NCBI GenBank assembly: GCA_964555935.1
Contig: CAZKUN010000207.1
Span: forward strand, 1-16,212
Length of the DNA stretch: 16,212 nt
Reading direction: 5' to 3'
Source of the DNA: CAZKUN01 sp964555935
GTDB lineage: Bacteria > Armatimonadota > Zipacnadia > Zipacnadales > VGFC01
The first letter of the stretch is position 1, and the number at the start of each line of letters is the position of its first letter. Under the pieces are notes generated by a model. That model saw only the letters and a list, made by a program, of their open reading frames with translations, had not been told where the DNA came from and did no database searches. Made by a program: the position numbers and the translations under genes. This document shows positions 1-5,722 of the stretch, piece after piece.

Positions 1-2
1 AG

Positions 3-950
3 CAGGGAATCAAGGGCCCAACCATCGAGAACTGCTACTTCGAGGGGATGGCCGACGACAGCATCAACATCTACTACCCGCCGAACGTGGTGGCGGAGAT
101 TCTCTCACCGACGGAGCTGCTGCTGGCAAAGGGCGGGATCATCGAGGCCGGCAATGAGATTGAGATCTTCGACACGGGCGCGGGCCGGCGGAAGGCGCAG
201 GTGACGGTCGTCGCAGTGGAACGGGCTCGCGGCGGGCGGAAGGTCACGCTGAGCGATCCCGTCGAGGGGCTGATCGCGGGGCCCGACAGCAAGGTGGCCG
301 ACACCGTCTACAATCTCAGTCGATGCGGTCGAGGGTATGAGATCCGGAATAACGTCTTCACCAACCACCGGCGGCACGCGATCTACGCGAAGGCGCCGGA
401 CGGGATTATCGAGGACAACGTGCTCAGCGGCCTGGCGGGGCTCGGGATCGTGGTCGCTGACTGCGCCGACTGGCCGGAGGGCGTCGTGCCGAGCAACGTG
501 ATTGTGCGGCGGAATACGATCACCGGAGTGGGATACGCCAAGCACTACTCCCAGCAGCCGGCTGGCGCGGCGATCCAGGTGAACGCGACCGCGCGCGGGT
601 TCAAGCTGGCCGAGGAGCGCACGATGACGAACATCGTCATCGAGGACAACACGATCATCGATCCGCCCAGCGCGGCGATCTTCATTGGAGCCGCGAGCGG
701 AGTGATCGTCAGAGGCAACCGCGTCGTGGTGACGGAGAAGGCCCAGATGGGACGCGAGGCGGGCGCCGTGATTGTCGAGAACTCCGAGGGCGTTGTCATC
801 GAGGACCTGACGGTCGAATCGACGCGGGCCGAGATGACGTCGGCCGTGGAGATCCGCAACTCAGTCGCGGCGGGCGACGTAGGAGTCACCGTGGCAGACG
901 TGAAGGCGAAGCTGGTTGGGGACGCGCCGGACGTGGATGACCGGCGGTAG
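3..950 (+). CDS. Right-handed parallel beta-helix repeat protein, 5'-truncated
   Basis: The reading frame is open from base 3, so the gene starts before the window and only about 315 C-terminal residues are present; the ATG at 48 is internal. The protein shows recurring beta-helix turns of the type 'IRNNVFTNHRRHAIYA', 'IIEDNVLSG', 'VIVRRNTITGVGY' and 'IVIEDNTIIDP', with asparagines at the turns. This is the pattern of PbH1/pectate-lyase-like folds found in polysaccharide lyases, glycoside hydrolases and surface proteins. The first part (about residues 30-85 of the visible portion) looks like an inserted beta-domain, with charged strands rather than helix repeats. No catalytic residues can be assigned, and any signal peptide would be upstream. 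The next gene follows after 15 bp on the same strand. The fold call is firm; the substrate, if any, is unknown. Confidence 0.75.
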   Translation, partial: QGIKGPTIENCYFEGMADDSINIYYPPNVVAEILSPTELLLAKGGIIEAGNEIEIFDTGAGRRKAQVTVVAVERARGGRKVTLSDPVEGLIAGPDSKVADTVYNLSRCGRGYEIRNNVFTNHRRHAIYAKAPDGIIEDNVLSGLAGLGIVVADCADWPEGVVPSNVIVRRNTITGVGYAKHYSQQPAGAAIQVNATARGFKLAEERTMTNIVIEDNTIIDPPSAAIFIGAASGVIVRGNRVVVTEKAQMGREAGAVIVENSEGVVIEDLTVESTRAEMTSAVEIRNSVAAGDVGVTVADVKAKLVGDAPDVDDRR

Positions 951-965
951 CAGGGGAGGCAGCAA

Positions 966-1472
966 ATGGCGCCGCAGAACCCTAGACGGACATTGGCCGG
1001 GCGGCTCGTGTGGCTGACGGCGATCGGCATCGCCTTCGGGCACATCGAGGCCGCGTGCGTTGTCTATATCCGCCACTTCATGGACTGGGTCCCGCTGCCG
1101 GGGGATCTGGGACCGGAGATGCTGGCGGAGCTACCGGGGTGGCTGATCGTCACGGAACAGACGCGCGAAATGGCCACGATCCTCATGCTGCTCGCGGTCG
1201 CCGCGCTGGTGGGTCGCAACCCCCTCGAGAAAATCGCCACGTTCCTGTTCGCGTTTGGCGTGTGGGACATCGTGTATTACATCGCGCTGCGCGTCATGAT
1301 TGGCTGGCCGGAATCGCTGGCGACGATGGACTGCCTGTTCCTCATCCCGAAGGCGTGGTTCGCCCCGGTGTGGATCCCAATGTGCGCGGCGCTCGTGATG
1401 GTGGCTATCGGCGCGGTCATGATGGCGTCGATCGAGAAGTACTCGGCGAAGTACGGGGGCGTGGGGGGGTAG
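966..1472 (+). CDS. Small four-helix integral membrane protein, unknown function
   Basis: This 168-residue protein has four hydrophobic segments at about residues 13-35, 66-83, 89-113 and 131-155. A basic N-terminus (QNPRR) suggests a cytoplasmic start. A strong Shine-Dalgarno (AGGGGAGG at 952-959) sits 6 bp before the ATG and decides the start. The stretch between helices 1 and 2 carries GHIEAA and a Pro/Gly-rich loop; the C-terminus is short and polar (EKYSAKYGG). It lies 15 bp after the beta-helix gene and is probably cotranscribed with it. I do not recognise the family. The visible properties fit a small uncharacterised membrane protein, and no transport or enzymatic motif is evident. Confidence 0.7.
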   Translation: MAPQNPRRTLAGRLVWLTAIGIAFGHIEAACVVYIRHFMDWVPLPGDLGPEMLAELPGWLIVTEQTREMATILMLLAVAALVGRNPLEKIATFLFAFGVWDIVYYIALRVMIGWPESLATMDCLFLIPKAWFAPVWIPMCAALVMVAIGAVMMASIEKYSAKYGGVGG

Positions 1473-1489
1473 CGCGCGAGGCGACGACA

Positions 1490-1511
1490 ACAGGCGAGAC
1501 GCCTGTCCTAC
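1490..1511 (+). repeat. Short palindrome with CTAC tail (copy 1)
   Basis: The arms ACAGGCG (1490-1496) and CGCCTGT (1500-1506) pair perfectly around a three-base loop AGA, followed at once by CCTAC. The layout (short GC stem, A/G-rich loop, CTAC tail) recurs at five other intergenic places in this window with different stem sequences. It resembles REP-type bacterial repeats, but no mobility gene is present here. Confidence 0.6.
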
Positions 1512-1524
1512 GACGGCAGACAGC

Positions 1525-1548
1525 GTCGGATCAGGAGATCCGACCTAC
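1525..1548 (+). repeat. Short palindrome with CTAC tail (copy 2)
   Basis: An 8-bp perfect stem, GTCGGATC (1525-1532) with GATCCGAC (1537-1544), encloses the loop AGGA and is followed by CTAC (1545-1548). It sits 14 bp after the tail of the previous palindrome in the same orientation, so the two form a tandem pair. No T-tract follows, so it is not a standard intrinsic terminator. Confidence 0.6.
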
Positions 1549-1729
1549 GACGGAACGGACGAGACGGCGGCAGGTGTGGAAGCCCCAGGATGTTCCCCAA
1601 GTCCATCATGCTCGGTGCTGGGCAAAAAGCAATGGCCCCATGCAGGTCACGACCGGCAGGCGTGCGAACGTGGCGAGTAGTGAAGTCGGACCCGAGCCGT
1701 GACCCCGAAACTCGACGAGGCCAGACGTT

Positions 1730-2494
1730 ATGCCGGACGAGGGACGCCTTCGGCGCGACATCTGCGAAATCGGCCGGCGCCTGTGGATGCAGGGGCTGGT
1801 CGCCGCGACGGACGGCAACTTCAGTTGCCGGCTGGGACCGAACGAGCTGCTGGCCACGCCCACGGGCGTGAGCAAGGGCTTCATGTCGCCCGAGGAAGTC
1901 GTCAAGATCGACATGAACGGCGCTCCGATCGAGGGCTTCACGAAGCCATCGTCAGAGATCAAGATGCACCTGGCGATCTACGAGGACCGCCCTGATGCGT
2001 GTGCGATTGTCCACGGGCACCCGCCGACCGCGACGGGCTATGCCGCCGCGAGGATTCCCGTTCCGACGGAGATTCTCACGGAGGCCGCGACCTTTCTGGG
2101 ACCGGTGGCTGTGGTGGAATACGCGACGCCGGGATCTCACGATCTGCCCGAGGCGCTCAGACGACACGTGCGGCAACACGACCTGTTCCTGCTCGCGAAC
2201 CATGGAGCGGTAGCGGTGGGGAGCGACTTGTTTGCCGCGGCGCATCGGATGGAGGCGCTGGAGCAGAGCGCGAAAATCGCCATCGTCGCTCGGCAACTGG
2301 GCGGCGCCCAGGAGATCGATCCGGCCGATCTTTCGAAGTTGCAGGCGATCCGCACGAGGATGGGACTCGAACCGAGCGACCGGCCGTGCCTGAATGCAGC
2401 GGGGAGTTGCGGCGCGAATAGCGACCCAGCCGATGAGGCGCTGGTCGAGCGGATTACGGACCTGGTAATGCAGGCATTGCAGAACAGCGGATGA
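1730..2494 (+). CDS. Class II aldolase (fuculose/rhamnulose-1-phosphate type), microcompartment cargo
   Basis: This zinc-dependent aldolase belongs to the class II aldolase/adducin fold. Family members cleave deoxy-sugar 1-phosphates (fuculose-1-P, rhamnulose-1-P) into DHAP and lactaldehyde. The signature residues match E. coli FucA with a constant +3 offset: catalytic Glu76 in SSEIKMH, zinc ligands His95 and His97 in VHGHPP, and His158 in LLANHGAVAVG. The protein has 254 residues, longer than the roughly 215 of FucA. The extra C-terminal part is a loose linker (about 215-233) ending in an amphipathic helix, DEALVERITDLVMQAL (about 235-250), typical of BMC encapsulation peptides. It is the first gene of the shell operon, 51 bp before the first BMC-H. 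The start is set by ATG 1730 with GAGG 9 bp upstream. The aldolase fold is certain; the exact sugar is inferred from context. Confidence 0.9.
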   Translation: MPDEGRLRRDICEIGRRLWMQGLVAATDGNFSCRLGPNELLATPTGVSKGFMSPEEVVKIDMNGAPIEGFTKPSSEIKMHLAIYEDRPDACAIVHGHPPTATGYAAARIPVPTEILTEAATFLGPVAVVEYATPGSHDLPEALRRHVRQHDLFLLANHGAVAVGSDLFAAAHRMEALEQSAKIAIVARQLGGAQEIDPADLSKLQAIRTRMGLEPSDRPCLNAAGSCGANSDPADEALVERITDLVMQALQNSG

Positions 2495-2499
2495 ACGGC

Positions 2500-2523
2500 G
2501 GCGGGCAGGACTCCCCGCCCCAC
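2500..2523 (+). repeat. Short palindrome with CCAC tail between aldolase and BMC-H1
   Basis: The arms GGCGGG (2500-2505) and CCCGCC (2514-2519) can pair across an eight-base loop (CAGGACTC), followed by CCAC. It lies in the 51-bp gap before the first shell gene. It has the same architecture as the other palindromes, with one base changed in the tail (CCAC instead of CTAC). Confidence 0.5.
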
Positions 2524-2545
2524 AAGAAGTCTCGGAGGGTGAGCT

Positions 2546-2824
2546 ATGGCCCAGATGGCTCTCGGGATGGTTGAGACACGCGGATTGGTCGGCGCGATCG
2601 AGGCAGCCGACGCGATGCTCAAGGCGGCGAGCGTCACGTTGGTTGGGTTGGAGCGCGCGACGGCCGGTCTCGTAACGGTAGTTGTGGTCGGCGAGGTGGC
2701 CGCGGTCCACTCGGCGACGGACGCCGGCGCGGCTGCGGCGAAGAGGCTGTCGGAAGTAGTGGCGGTCCACGTCATCGCGCGGCCTGATGATGCGATTGCG
2801 CCGCTGCTCGGGCTGGATGAGTAG
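2546..2824 (+). CDS. BMC-H hexameric shell protein 1 (variant pore)
   Basis: This 92-residue single BMC-domain protein forms hexagonal shell tiles. It has the canonical start MVETRGLVGAIEAADAMLKAA, with the edge lysine Lys26 of the D-A-M-x-K motif that joins hexamers, and the TDAGAAAAKRL helix. Arg79 occupies the usual edge-arginine position (VIARP). Numbering runs in register with PduA. The pore-lining loop, usually K-I/V-G-S/G-G at 37-41, reads Arg37-Ala38-Thr39-Ala40-Gly41. The usual glycine/serine at the constriction is therefore replaced by Thr and Ala. GGAGG at 2534-2538 sets the ATG. It lies 74 bp before a second BMC-H gene, which keeps a standard pore. Family assignment is secure. Confidence 0.95.
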   Translation: MAQMALGMVETRGLVGAIEAADAMLKAASVTLVGLERATAGLVTVVVVGEVAAVHSATDAGAAAAKRLSEVVAVHVIARPDDAIAPLLGLDE

Positions 2825-2837
2825 ACAGGTAAACGAC

Positions 2838-2860
2838 GGCGGGTAGGAACGCCGCCCTAC
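2838..2860 (+). repeat. Short palindrome with CTAC tail between the two BMC-H genes
   Basis: GGCGG (2838-2842) pairs with CCGCC (2852-2856) across a nine-base loop containing TAGGAA, followed by CTAC (2857-2860). It sits 13 bp after the stop of the first BMC-H. No T-run follows, so it is unlikely to be a strong terminator; attenuation or mRNA protection is possible. Confidence 0.5.
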
Positions 2861-2898
2861 GAGACGGTCAGGACTTTGTGCCATAGGAGGCATGTAGG

Positions 2899-3180
2899 AT
2901 GAACCAGGATGCTCTCGGACTGATCGAGACCCGCGGACTCGTCGGCGCCGTCGAGGCGGCGGACGCGATGGTCAAGGCGGCGAACGTGACGCTGCTGCCG
3001 GAGTTGGAGAAGGTCGGCGGCGGCTTCGTTACCGTGATGGTGCGCGGCGATGTGGGCGCGGTGAAGGCCGCGACCGATGCGGGCGCAGCGGCGGCCAAGA
3101 AGGTCGGCGAGCTAGTCTCGGTCCACGTCATCCCGCGACCGCATCCGGAGCTGGACAAGATTCTGCCGGCGGCGGAGTAG
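2899..3180 (+). CDS. BMC-H hexameric shell protein 2
   Basis: This is a second single-domain BMC-H of 93 residues and the close neighbour of the first. It has LIETRGLVGAVEAADAMVKAA with edge Lys26, then VTVMVRGDVGAVKAATDAG. The pore loop reads Lys38-Val39-Gly40-Gly41-Gly42, the usual small-residue constriction. Compared with PduA/EutM-type proteins there is one extra residue in the preceding loop (TLLPELEKV), so numbering shifts by one after residue 33. The C-terminal tail (PHPELDKILPAAE) is short. An excellent Shine-Dalgarno (AGGAGG at 2885-2890) suggests strong translation, as expected for the main facet protein. The two BMC-H proteins probably arose by tandem duplication and then diverged at the pore. 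Confidence 0.95.
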   Translation: MNQDALGLIETRGLVGAVEAADAMVKAANVTLLPELEKVGGGFVTVMVRGDVGAVKAATDAGAAAAKKVGELVSVHVIPRPHPELDKILPAAE

Positions 3181-3220
3181 GCGCGCGCGAAGGCGACGGC
3201 GCTGACTGCAGGCGAGGCTT

Positions 3221-3517
3221 ATGAAGCTAGGCAAAGTTGTTGGGACGGTTGTGGCGACGCAGAAGACCGAGGCTCTCAAGGGGACGAAGCTCCTCGTCGT
3301 GGCTGAGTGCGCGCCCGACGGCGAGCCGATGGAGAGCTACACGGTTGCGATCGATGCCGTCGGCGCGGGAGTCGACGAGATCGTGTTGGTCGTCGCGGGA
3401 TCGTCCGCGCGGATTACGACGGAGACGAGAGACTGCCCGGTCGATGCCACGATCATCGCGATCGTCGACACGATCGAAGCCGATGGGACGATCACGTACC
3501 GCAAGCACGCGGGATAG
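3221..3517 (+). CDS. BMC-P pentameric vertex protein 1 (EutN/CcmL family)
   Basis: This 98-residue EutN/CcmL-family protein caps the vertices of the polyhedral shell as a pentamer. The N-terminus MKLGKVVGTVVATQKTEAL is the family hallmark first strand. It is followed by GTKLLVVAE, the AIDAVGAGVDEIVLVV segment with the conserved D-A-V-G-A-G, and the closing strand DATIIAIVDTIEADG. Length matches the family (85-100). It follows BMC-H2 by 40 bp with a weak GAGG-type ribosome binding site. Three BMC-P genes in one locus is typical of planctomycete/verrucomicrobial BMC loci, where they are thought to form or fine-tune the vertices. Confidence 0.95.
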   Translation: MKLGKVVGTVVATQKTEALKGTKLLVVAECAPDGEPMESYTVAIDAVGAGVDEIVLVVAGSSARITTETRDCPVDATIIAIVDTIEADGTITYRKHAG

Positions 3518-3540
3518 ACGGGCTGGAAGCCCGTCTCTAC
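3517..3540 (+). repeat. Short palindrome with CTAC tail between BMC-P1 and BMC-P2
   Basis: A perfect 8-bp stem, GACGGGCT (3517-3524) with AGCCCGTC (3528-3535), has a three-base loop (GGA) and is followed by TCTAC (3536-3540). It begins on the last base of the BMC-P1 stop codon. It has the same layout as the other palindromes in this window. It is among the most stable of the set and could shape mRNA decay between the two shell genes. Confidence 0.6.
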
Positions 3541-3604
3541 GCGGGTCAACGCGCGGCGACCAGACGCGAGCCCGGATGAGCGGGCGGCCGGGAGGCGTTG
3601 GGGC

Positions 3605-3877
3605 ATGTTCTTCGCCAAGGTGATTGGCAAAGTCGTCTCTACGGTCAAAGACGAGGGCGCTCACGGGAAGAAACTCCTACTGGTCCAACCCACCGATCAC
3701 GAACTCCAGCCGGCTGGAGACCCCCTAGTTGCCTTCGACGCCGTCGGTTGTGGCGTGGGCGAGACTGTCTTCGCGGAGACGGGCCGCGAAGCCGGCGTGG
3801 CGTGGGACGGCCCGGAGATCTCGGCGGACGCCACCATCGTCGGCATCATCGACCGGATCGACGCGACCAGCGTCTGA
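3605..3877 (+). CDS. BMC-P pentameric vertex protein 2 (EutN/CcmL family)
   Basis: This is a second 90-residue EutN/CcmL-type protein: MFFAKVIGKVVSTVKDEGAH, GKKLLLVQP, then the conserved VAFDAVGCGVGETVF turn and a final strand DATIVGIIDRID. A cysteine replaces the usual alanine in the D-A-V-G-x-G motif. GGAGG at 3591-3595 lies 9 bp before the ATG. The gene is followed after only 9 bp by the HAD hydrolase, so the two are cotranscribed. It is clearly distinct from BMC-P1 and BMC-P3 and is best seen as one of three non-redundant vertex proteins. Confidence 0.95.
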   Translation: MFFAKVIGKVVSTVKDEGAHGKKLLLVQPTDHELQPAGDPLVAFDAVGCGVGETVFAETGREAGVAWDGPEISADATIVGIIDRIDATSV

Positions 3878-3886
3878 CACCATTCA

Positions 3887-4591
3887 ATGCGATACCAGGC
3901 AGTCATTTTCGATCTCTTCGGAACGCTGATCGACAATCTCTCACGCGCCGGACACGAGAACGTGCTGCGAGAGATGGGCGACATCATGGGCGTGGGCCGG
4001 GAAGAGTTCGTCCGCGAGTGGGTCGGATGCGTTCGCGAGCGGATGGCGGGACGGCTGGGCGACGTCCGGGAGAATGTCGGGGCGATCTGCGAGAGGCTCG
4101 GGGCGCAGGCAGACCCAAAGCGCATCGACGAGGCGGTCGAGCACAAGCTGGACTACACGCGCCAAGTGCTGACGCCGCGAGAGGGCGCGCTAGAGACGCT
4201 ACGCGCGCTGAGAGCCGGCGGCATGAAGACGGGTCTGCTTACCGATTGCTCGAGCGAAGTGCCCAAACTCTGGGAGGAGACGGCCTTCGCACCGTTGATC
4301 GACGAGCCTGTCTTCTCGCACTCCGCAGGGCTGAAGAAGCCCGATCCGCGGATCTACCATTTGACCTGCGACCGACTCGGCGCGAGGCCCGCCGAGTGCC
4401 TGCACGTGGGCGACGGGAGCAGTCACGAGCTGTATGGCGCGGCGCAAGTCGGGCTGGACCCGGTGCGGATTCGGGTGAAATACGAAGAGCACGAGGACAC
4501 GTATCGGCTGGACGATCAGGAGTGGCGCGGGAAGAGCGTTGGGGCGCTGCTTGAGGTGCCGGCCATTGCCGGGTGCGAGGTCAACGAGTGA
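3887..4591 (+). CDS. HAD-superfamily hydrolase (subfamily IA) inside the shell operon
   Basis: This 234-residue HAD hydrolase has an alpha-helical cap of the class-1 type between motifs I and II. Motif I is FDLFGTL with nucleophile Asp9; the acid/base position two residues later is Phe11 instead of the Asp seen in most phosphatases. Motif II is LLTDCSS (Thr119), motif III is the lysine pair in GLKKPDP (150-151), and motif IV is HVGDGSSHE (Asp176). DxFGT forms occur in HDHD3/REG-2-like and haloacid-dehalogenase-like branches, so phosphatase activity is not assured. It sits between two vertex-protein genes, 9 bp after one and overlapping the start of the other. That position suggests a role in BMC metabolism, such as acting on a phosphorylated side product. 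It has no encapsulation peptide, so it is probably cytosolic. Confidence 0.88.
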   Translation: MRYQAVIFDLFGTLIDNLSRAGHENVLREMGDIMGVGREEFVREWVGCVRERMAGRLGDVRENVGAICERLGAQADPKRIDEAVEHKLDYTRQVLTPREGALETLRALRAGGMKTGLLTDCSSEVPKLWEETAFAPLIDEPVFSHSAGLKKPDPRIYHLTCDRLGARPAECLHVGDGSSHELYGAAQVGLDPVRIRVKYEEHEDTYRLDDQEWRGKSVGALLEVPAIAGCEVNE

Positions 4592-4872
4592 AGCTCTGCA
4601 AGGTCATCGGCAGCACGGTGTCGACTATCAAGCACGACTGCTACCACGGCAGGGCGCTGCTTGTCGTGCAGCCCCTCGGCTGGGACATGGAGCCGAAGGG
4701 CACGACATTCCTGGCAGCCGACGCAGTCGGCGCGGGCGCGGGCGAGACGGTGCTGGTGTGCGAGGAAGGGCGGTCGGGCCAGATCGCCTTCGAGGTGGAG
4801 GAGCGAACGCCGCTCAAGACGGCTATCGTGGCGATCGTGGACACGGTGGATACGGCGGGCGCCGATGGATAG
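4588..4872 (+). CDS. BMC-P pentameric vertex protein 3 (EutN/CcmL family), GTG start
   Basis: This EutN/CcmL-family vertex protein has 94 residues when read from GTG 4588. That start is chosen because it gives the family N-terminus (V)KLCKVIGSTVSTIKHDCYH and overlaps the HAD stop codon as GTGA. The upstream in-frame GTG at 4573 would add five residues not seen in its paralogues. The core shows GRALLVVQPLG, AADAVGAGAGETVLVCEEG and the final strand TAIVAIVDTVD. A short GAGGT at 4577-4581 serves as ribosome binding site. Its last 8 bp overlap the flavoprotein gene, so three genes in a row (HAD, BMC-P3, flavoprotein) are translationally coupled. Confidence 0.93.
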   Translation: MKLCKVIGSTVSTIKHDCYHGRALLVVQPLGWDMEPKGTTFLAADAVGAGAGETVLVCEEGRSGQIAFEVEERTPLKTAIVAIVDTVDTAGADG

Positions 4873-5704
4873 GGATCAGCTGCGGGACATTGTGAGGGAA
4901 CAGGTCCGGCGGGCGCTCGGAGGCGAGGGCGCAGACGCGACTACGCGGGCCGGATGGGGACCCCAAACATCCCCCATTCGGCCCCTCCAGACGGCGGATG
5001 GTGCGGATGGTGAGGACGGCGGGCCGACGGTGGTGGCGGTGATCTGCGGCGGGCGAGGCGGGCTGTCGAAGGCCCTCGAACAGACGAAAGCCGTCGCGAA
5101 ACAGGTAGACGTGATCGGCTTGATGTCGCCGGCAGCGAAGGAGTTCATCGGCGAGGACCGACTGAGAAGTGAGGGTGGCATTCGCGAGATCGTGACGCTC
5201 GAATCGGGCATGAGTCCTGGGGAGTTGGTGGATCGGGCGGACATCGTTCTCGTCGCGCAATTGACGCGGACCACGCTGGCGCGGATTGGGCTGGGATTGA
5301 GCGATTCGCTGCCGAGTAGCGTGGTTCTGACGGCCCTGTGGGATGGCACGCCGGTGGTCGTGGCGCGGGATGGCGTTGACCCGGACCTCGCGGCGCGCGA
5401 TCCGGAGAAGGCGGCCGATGCGCCAAGAGAGTTGGCGAGGCTCTACGCCGAGTACCTGACGCGGGTTGAGTCATTTGGCTGCGCGGTCATCGCGGCGGAG
5501 CAGATTGCTGACACGGTTCTGTCGATGCTGACCGGCAGAGAGCCGAGGCTCGAGCGGGCGATGAAGCAGCGGCGGGTGATTACCGAGGAGGACGTGCGGC
5601 GGGCGGCCAGGCGAGGGGAGTCCATCAGTGTGGCTCGGGCGATTGTGACGCCGCTGGCGCGGGATGTGGCGAAGGAGATGGGCGTGGAGTTGTTGGAAGA
5701 ATAA
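4865..5704 (+). CDS. Microcompartment-associated flavoprotein-fold protein with N-terminal encapsulation helix
   Basis: Read from ATG 4865 this gives 279 residues. Residues 1-18 (MDRDQLRDIVREQVRRAL) form an amphipathic helix of the encapsulation-peptide type, followed by a low-complexity linker (about 20-52). Residues 53-170 match the HFCD/flavoprotein fold: TVVAVICGGRGG, VIGLMSPAAKEFIG, then RADIVLVAQLTRTTLARIGL and LSDSLPSSVVL. The last parts align with the 'ADxIvvAPaTaNtlAKiAlGiaDnL' region of the family. The PASANT-like motif is QLTRTT here, and the protein has no histidine at all, so the Cys-decarboxylase chemistry of CoaC/EpiD is not expected. The C-terminus holds a second conserved block, VITEEDVRRAARRGES and AIVTPLARDVAKE. 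Flavin binding and a redox or electron-transfer role inside the BMC are inferred. The start overlaps BMC-P3 by 8 bp. Confidence 0.8.
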   Translation: MDRDQLRDIVREQVRRALGGEGADATTRAGWGPQTSPIRPLQTADGADGEDGGPTVVAVICGGRGGLSKALEQTKAVAKQVDVIGLMSPAAKEFIGEDRLRSEGGIREIVTLESGMSPGELVDRADIVLVAQLTRTTLARIGLGLSDSLPSSVVLTALWDGTPVVVARDGVDPDLAARDPEKAADAPRELARLYAEYLTRVESFGCAVIAAEQIADTVLSMLTGREPRLERAMKQRRVITEEDVRRAARRGESISVARAIVTPLARDVAKEMGVELLEE

Positions 5705-5722
5705 GGGGAGAGGAGGCGTGAC

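Larger units (their letters stand above)
1473..1729. other. 257-bp gene-free stretch upstream of the microcompartment operon
   Basis: This interval separates the membrane-protein gene from the aldolase. Its 5' part holds two perfect palindromes (1490-1506 and 1525-1544), each followed directly by a CTAC-containing tail. The remainder (about 1560-1729) has no coding signature I trust and no recognisable riboswitch or strong sigma-70 boxes. It is the most likely place for the operon promoter and any operator, but none can be pointed to. A modest ribosome binding site (GAGG at 1717-1720) precedes the aldolase ATG. Confidence 0.5.

Noticed and set aside
1010..1702. Possible gene running from the membrane-protein region into the gene-free stretch
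   Set aside because: It is out of frame with a well-supported membrane protein and has a Gly/Arg/His-rich translation without hydrophobic or catalytic pattern.
1473..1729. Riboswitch or structured leader upstream of the aldolase
   Set aside because: Only two short palindromes are present; no conserved riboswitch core could be recognised by eye.
1952..2893. 313-codon minus-strand frame opposite the aldolase and BMC-H1
   Set aside because: Arginine-rich translation with no motifs; the plus-strand genes have catalytic residues, ribosome binding sites and family length.
1490..3540. CRISPR array from the repeated palindromes
   Set aside because: The stems differ in sequence and spacing is irregular with genes in between, so there is no repeat-spacer structure.
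3598..4554. 318-codon plus-strand frame over BMC-P2 and the HAD hydrolase
   Set aside because: It is a frame-shifted shadow with low-complexity Arg/Gly content; the real genes in the other frames carry complete family motifs.
4661..4864. Longer N-terminus for the flavoprotein, starting inside BMC-P3
   Set aside because: The extension would be Ser/Arg-rich shadow of BMC-P3; ATG 4865 gives an encapsulation helix right at the N-terminus.
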